Translations under genes and position numbers: made by a program | The notes under the pieces: generated by a model | Databases searched by the model: none | The model's input: only the letters and a program-made list of their open reading frames with translations | Told to the model about the DNA's origin: nothing | Shown: piece by piece, positions 59,903-64,000 of the stretch | Layout of the letters: every line of letters starts with the position of its first letter | Position numbering within the stretch: the stretch's first letter is position 1 | Origin: JAIOSF01 sp963677755 | Lineage (GTDB): Bacteria > Campylobacterota > Campylobacteria > Campylobacterales > Arcobacteraceae | DNA: 64,000 nt | Assembly (NCBI GenBank): GCA_963677755.1 | Contig: OY782506.1 | Span: 186,001-250,000, forward strand | Direction: 5' to 3'

Positions 59903-61642
59903 ATGAATAAAATTTCAATCAAATTTACTGTTGTATCACTCTTTCTTTTCTTGTCTGCTTTGATAGTAACATCAATGTTATATGTACAACATACATTTAG
60001 TCAAGAACTTATGCAACGCTCTATCAACGATCAAGTAAAACTTTTATCTTCGAAAGTCGAAGACAATATCAACTATATGAATAAAGTCAATTCAAATACT
60101 ATTGTAAATGTTAGTAATTTTTTACAAGATAAAACAATTGATGATTTTTTAAATGAAAAGAAAAAATATCTTGAATTGTTTTCAAGTATTTTAACTAGCA
60201 ATAAAAATATCTATGCTACTTATGTTGGTTTTGAGGGTGATGCTTTTTTTGAATTAATAAATTTAGATATAGACAAAAAACTTCGTAAAAAGTATACTGC
60301 TAATAGTAGTCATAAATGGTTACTGGTTGAGATAGTAAATGGTATAAAACAGTTAATACTTTTAGATAAAAACTTGGAAGAAACATCAAAAATCACTTTA
60401 GAAACTGACTATTTATCTACAACTAGACCTTGGTATATTAAATCAGTATCTCAAAAGAAAGTGATTAAAACAAAGCCATATAATTTTTCAAATATAGATG
60501 GTAAAGGGGTAACTTATGCTAAAAATATACCCTCTTCAAAGAATGTTTTTGCATTAGATTTACTTATAAATAATCTCAATCATATTTTGAAAGAAAATGG
60601 TGGAAAAATTTTAGAAAATTCTTACCTTTTTGATAATAAAGGTTCTCTATTAGCAAGTTCATCAGGTCAAAATAGAAGTGTAATGATAGACAAAATCACA
60701 CAATTAATTAAAAATAAAAAAATAGATAATCATATCTTACAAGAGATCACAATAAATAATAAAAAATATATTTTTTCTCTTCTTCCTATGAATGATGGTT
60801 TTATTTGTAGTTATAGTGATCTCAATAAAATCATAGAACCATATAAAGAAAAAGTAAATGATATGATGTTAATAATAGTGTTAATATTACTAGCAATAAT
60901 ACCTTTAATATTTTATTTTTCTTCTATTATTGTAAAGCCAATTTTACTTTTGACAAAAGAGAGCATAAAAGTAAAAAATAGAGAGTTTATGTATGTGGAA
61001 AAGGTAAATAGTAGAGTTTTAGAGATTGATCAATTATCAGATTCTTTAAAAGAGATGTCAGAATCAATATGTGAGTACCAAACAGATTTGGAAAGAAAAG
61101 TATATACAAGAACACTAGAATTGGCAGAAAAAAATAAAGAGTTAGAGAAACTTTCTGTAACTGATAAATTAACAGGATTATACAACCGTATTAAGCTGGA
61201 TGAAACTTTAGATCTCGCAATTGAAAGAGTGAACCGATATGATGAGATATTTGGAATTATAATTATAGATATAGATTTTTTTAAAAGTGTAAATGATACT
61301 CATGGACATCAAGCAGGAGATACAATTCTTGTAGAATTTGCTTCTTTAGTACAACAATATGTGAGAAAAACTGATCTTGTTGGAAGATGGGGTGGAGAGG
61401 AGTTTATGATTATCTGTTCTGAAACTAGCTTGGAAAATATTTTGCTTTTTGCAAATAAAATTAGAGTTGCAATTGACACATTTGATTTTTCTATAGTAAA
61501 ACATAAAACAGCAAGTTTTGGGGTATCTACATACCAAAAAGGGGAAACTTTAGAAAAGATGATAGACCGTGCAGACCAAGCACTTTATATAGCTAAAGAG
61601 AATGGAAGAAATAGAGTAGAAACAATAGAAAACTCAATTTAA
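59903..61642 (+). CDS. Membrane diguanylate cyclase: Cache sensor, HAMP, GGDEF
   Basis: 579 aa. A membrane segment at about 8-28, a periplasmic sensor (about 30-315) of double-Cache type with YLSTTRPWYIKSVSQ, a second segment at about 322-345, a HAMP-like linker, a short coiled coil, then a GGDEF domain (about 415-575). Active site RWGGEEFMIIC. Allosteric I-site RKTD lies five residues before GGEEF, so product inhibition by c-di-GMP is expected. The periplasmic pocket's ligand is not evident. The end overlaps the convergent kinase by 9 bp. Confidence 0.92.
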   Translation: MNKISIKFTVVSLFLFLSALIVTSMLYVQHTFSQELMQRSINDQVKLLSSKVEDNINYMNKVNSNTIVNVSNFLQDKTIDDFLNEKKKYLELFSSILTSNKNIYATYVGFEGDAFFELINLDIDKKLRKKYTANSSHKWLLVEIVNGIKQLILLDKNLEETSKITLETDYLSTTRPWYIKSVSQKKVIKTKPYNFSNIDGKGVTYAKNIPSSKNVFALDLLINNLNHILKENGGKILENSYLFDNKGSLLASSSGQNRSVMIDKITQLIKNKKIDNHILQEITINNKKYIFSLLPMNDGFICSYSDLNKIIEPYKEKVNDMMLIIVLILLAIIPLIFYFSSIIVKPILLLTKESIKVKNREFMYVEKVNSRVLEIDQLSDSLKEMSESICEYQTDLERKVYTRTLELAEKNKELEKLSVTDKLTGLYNRIKLDETLDLAIERVNRYDEIFGIIIIDIDFFKSVNDTHGHQAGDTILVEFASLVQQYVRKTDLVGRWGGEEFMIICSETSLENILLFANKIRVAIDTFDFSIVKHKTASFGVSTYQKGETLEKMIDRADQALYIAKENGRNRVETIENSI

Positions 61643-64000
61643 AGGAAGTAATATCTTAAAAATAGCTCCATCTTGTTGATTGTCTGCTATGAGTTTCCCT
61701 TGACAATGAGACTCTATAATTATTTTTGAGATATAAAGACCTATCCCTGTTCCTCCATTTTTGTCTTTGGTCGTAAAATAAGAATCAAAAATTTTATCAA
61801 TAACTAAAGGGGGAATACCACCACCATTATCAAGAATTTCTATGATAATATATTTATCAGTTTTTTGTGTAGTAAGAGTTATGTGTCCATTTGAAATTTT
61901 ATTTTGAATGATTGCATCTTTTGCATTTTGAATTATACTTAATATTGCTTGTTGAATCTCATTTTTATAGGTTCTTATATAGGTATTGTTATCGTGTATT
62001 ATCTCTAAAAAGATATTGTTTTCTTTTAATATTGGATTGATAATTTGGATTACTTTTTCTAAAATCTCGTTTAACTCTACAGTTACTAGTTCTTTGTCAC
62101 TTTTAAAAAATGTTCTAAAGTCACTTATAGTTTTAGAAAGGTGTTGAGAATATGTTGATACAAGTTCTATCTCATTTAGAAGTTCTTTTTTGTTGAGTGT
62201 ATCTTCTAAAGTAAGTTTCAAAGTAAGATTATTTGTTGTAGCAGATATAGCAGAAAGTGGTTGCCTCCATTGATGTGCAATGATATTTGTCATCTCCCCT
62301 ATTTGAGCAAGTTTTGATTGGTGCAACATTTTACTTGTTTGTATTTTGTTTTTTTCTTTTTCTTTTTCTACTATGTATTTGAGCTTTTGATTGTACCTTT
62401 TAAGTAAAAAGTGTCTGTAGATGAAAAAAAGTAAAATAATAAAAAGCACACATAAAATAGCTACGATAATTTTTAAAATTGTTAAATATTTCAAATTATC
62501 TTTATAAATAACGGTATTCCATTTTGTGATAATGTTTTGTTTGACCTTAGAAGGTATTTCATTAAGAGCTTTATTAAGTATCTTTAAAAGCAACTCTTTA
62601 TCTTTTGAGACACCAATGAATAAAGGGAATTTTTTATCAACTGTTCCACTAATTTTAAGTTCTCCCAAATAATCTTTTTGTATTAAGTTTCCTAGACTAG
62701 GTACAGATCCTAAAAGGGCAAATAATTCTCCACTTTTTACTTTTTTCATCCCCTGTTCATTATTTTCAACAGGTATGATTGTTAAATTTGGATATTTATT
62801 TTTAATAATCTCATATATAGCATAATCTTCTCTAATCCCTATTTTTTTATTTTCTAAATCTTTAATATTATTGATAAAGGACACATTATTTTTTGTAACA
62901 ATAACAAGATCATACTCATAAACTATATTAGTGAAATTCATGTATCCTAAGCGTTTTTTTGTTTTCCCTGTCAAAGGTACAATATCACATTTTTTTTCTT
63001 TTAAAAAGGACAAAGATTCTCTCCAATTTTTTGTTTTAACAAGTTCAAAAGAAGTTTCCATTGATTTTGAAAGTATTTTTAAAATATCCGCACTTACCCC
63101 TATATGTTTATCATCTCTTAGCTCTTCAAGTGGTGGAGAGAAAGGGTCAATACAATAACGAATCGTATTGTTCTTAAAAAGGTATTGTTTTTCCTGTTTT
63201 GTTAAAAAACTTTTATTCGATCCTTGTGTATAAAGAGTATAGAGAGATTTGTCTATAATAGAAAGATGTTCTTTCCCCTCTTTTAATAATGCGAAGTTGT
63301 AGTTTGATTCTCCATCGTATATAAAATTTTTACTACATATAAAGTTTTTATTTGTTTGACACTCTTTTCCTCTATTTATAATACCATCTATTTTTTTTGA
63401 CATTAAATCATGAAAAAGTATCTTTTTGGGAGCTACTTTAAAATCAATTCTCAAACCAGAAAGGGTATAAATTTGATCTGAGATATTTAACGTTTTTGTA
63501 TTAATACTATTATCATTATCTATTAACTCTTTAGCTATGCCTATAACAAATCTTGGTTTTTTATTAAGTACATATTGCTCTTTAGTACTTAACTTAACCT
63601 TATTATCTTTTTTCTCATCATTGTACATTATTGAGCTATACAACCATTTTTGTTTTAACTGTTCTATCTCTTGCTTAGGTATCAAAGCCAAGCTTTTATT
63701 CACAATAGATGTTAACTCAGGGTATTTTTTATTGATAGAAAAAACTATCGCCATATGAGTATCATCTTCTAAATATAAAACTTTATTAAAAGGTATATTT
63801 AATGCTTTTAGTGTATACAAAGAGGCATCACTCATTGGTATTGCATCTACATTATTATCTACTAAGAACTTATCAAAATAAGAGTAATCCTTAAACTCAA
63901 CTATCTTTGCATCTTTTATCTGCTTAATTCTATTATGTTGATAACCATTCTCTTTTTGAACAGCGATTGTTTTATTTTCTAAATCTTTAAGAGAGTTGAT
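61634..64000 (-). CDS. EvgS/BvgS-like sensor histidine kinase with periplasmic SBP domains (5' end beyond window)
   Basis: The frame is open to the right edge, so 788 residues are visible and the start is missing. Order: the end of one solute-binding (SBP_bac_3-like) domain (VQKENGYQ... DNNVDAIPMSDASLY), a middle region (about 150-265), a further SBP_bac_3 domain (IRYCIDPFSPPLEELRD, IGVSADILKILSKSM), a membrane segment (about 510-532), and a kinase core. The phosphoacceptor His is in IIAHQWRQPLSAIS. ATP motifs are QNAKDAI, ILDNGGGIP and GGTGIGLYISK. No receiver domain or downstream regulator is visible. Ligand probably an amino acid or other small polar solute. Confidence 0.9.
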   Translation of the reverse strand: MNSLKDLENKTIAVQKENGYQHNRIKQIKDAKIVEFKDYSYFDKFLVDNNVDAIPMSDASLYTLKALNIPFNKVLYLEDDTHMAIVFSINKKYPELTSIVNKSLALIPKQEIEQLKQKWLYSSIMYNDEKKDNKVKLSTKEQYVLNKKPRFVIGIAKELIDNDNSINTKTLNISDQIYTLSGLRIDFKVAPKKILFHDLMSKKIDGIINRGKECQTNKNFICSKNFIYDGESNYNFALLKEGKEHLSIIDKSLYTLYTQGSNKSFLTKQEKQYLFKNNTIRYCIDPFSPPLEELRDDKHIGVSADILKILSKSMETSFELVKTKNWRESLSFLKEKKCDIVPLTGKTKKRLGYMNFTNIVYEYDLVIVTKNNVSFINNIKDLENKKIGIREDYAIYEIIKNKYPNLTIIPVENNEQGMKKVKSGELFALLGSVPSLGNLIQKDYLGELKISGTVDKKFPLFIGVSKDKELLLKILNKALNEIPSKVKQNIITKWNTVIYKDNLKYLTILKIIVAILCVLFIILLFFIYRHFLLKRYNQKLKYIVEKEKEKNKIQTSKMLHQSKLAQIGEMTNIIAHQWRQPLSAISATTNNLTLKLTLEDTLNKKELLNEIELVSTYSQHLSKTISDFRTFFKSDKELVTVELNEILEKVIQIINPILKENNIFLEIIHDNNTYIRTYKNEIQQAILSIIQNAKDAIIQNKISNGHITLTTQKTDKYIIIEILDNGGGIPPLVIDKIFDSYFTTKDKNGGTGIGLYISKIIIESHCQGKLIADNQQDGAIFKILLPLN

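Noticed and set aside
1..64000. CRISPR arrays, tRNA, rRNA, insertion sequences
   Set aside because: No regularly spaced repeats, no cloverleaf-like intergenic segment and no transposase or integrase seen; gaps are all under about 225 bp.

Overview
This AT-rich window, dense with small-gap operons, reads as the chromosome of a Campylobacterota species, most likely of the family Arcobacteraceae. This is inferred from gene content and from gene orders I recognise from Campylobacter relatives: fabZ-lpxA-clpX-mreB-mreC; purE-(small gene)-glyQ-nif3-Zn-ribbon protein-waaA-pseudouridine synthase; acpP/fabF/accA; and a bc1 operon with a diheme cytochrome c1. Most of it is core housekeeping DNA. I see no rRNA, tRNA, CRISPR array, insertion sequence or integrase, and no gene-free stretch longer than about 225 bp.

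Layout. 1-5267 (minus strand): one probable operon running from a group II truncated globin through ybeY, a cation exchanger, three unrecognised proteins, a TPR protein and rnhA to nadK, which runs off the left edge. 5422-6132: an OmpA-like protein. 6168-9703: radA and a tandem pair of unrecognised paralogues. 9813-12615: trmA and an RNA helicase, divergent from a shared symmetrical promoter. 12670-18464: envelope and cofactor operon (glmU, coaBC, uppS, prepilin peptidase, lptF-like, truA). 18454-22284 (minus): thioredoxin-fold proteins, hemC, fxsA, a stand-alone ThiD2 protein and a BI-1 protein. 22494-26796: fabZ, lpxA, clpX, mreBC. 26786-28740: ribE, a lipoprotein and nfo. 28766-36003 (minus): fatty-acid genes, a frameshifted ATP-type DNA ligase, agmatine-to-putrescine genes and a VUT transporter. 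36120-47031: uracil salvage, queC, moeA, rsmE, an LpxH-like hydrolase, a glycosyltransferase and the cytochrome bc1 operon. 47254-52361: purE to pseudouridine synthase, including a small glutaredoxin-like gene with no ATG, GTG or TTG start.

The accessory part begins at about 52.4 kb. Two small membrane ORFs and a decayed RhuM-family gene precede a compact restriction-modification locus. It has a C-protein controller with a recognisable double C-box and a probable leaderless start, a Cys4-His HNH endonuclease, and a convergent cytosine-C5 methyltransferase. From 55.9 kb follow a class II aldolase, an alpha/beta hydrolase, a clear LsrK-type autoinducer-2 kinase and a monooxygenase-fold protein of LsrG size. 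This suggests AI-2 (or related C5 compound) processing without a linked Lsr transporter. Last come a Cache/HAMP/GGDEF cyclase and, convergent with it, an EvgS/BvgS-like sensor kinase cut by the right edge.

The strongest items for follow-up are the C-controlled RM locus, the LsrK cluster, the trmA/helicase promoter whose arms give both messages the same leader, the Fe-S type cysteine set in TrmA, the ATT-start glutaredoxin, the ligase frameshift in a G tract and the tandem paralogue pair.
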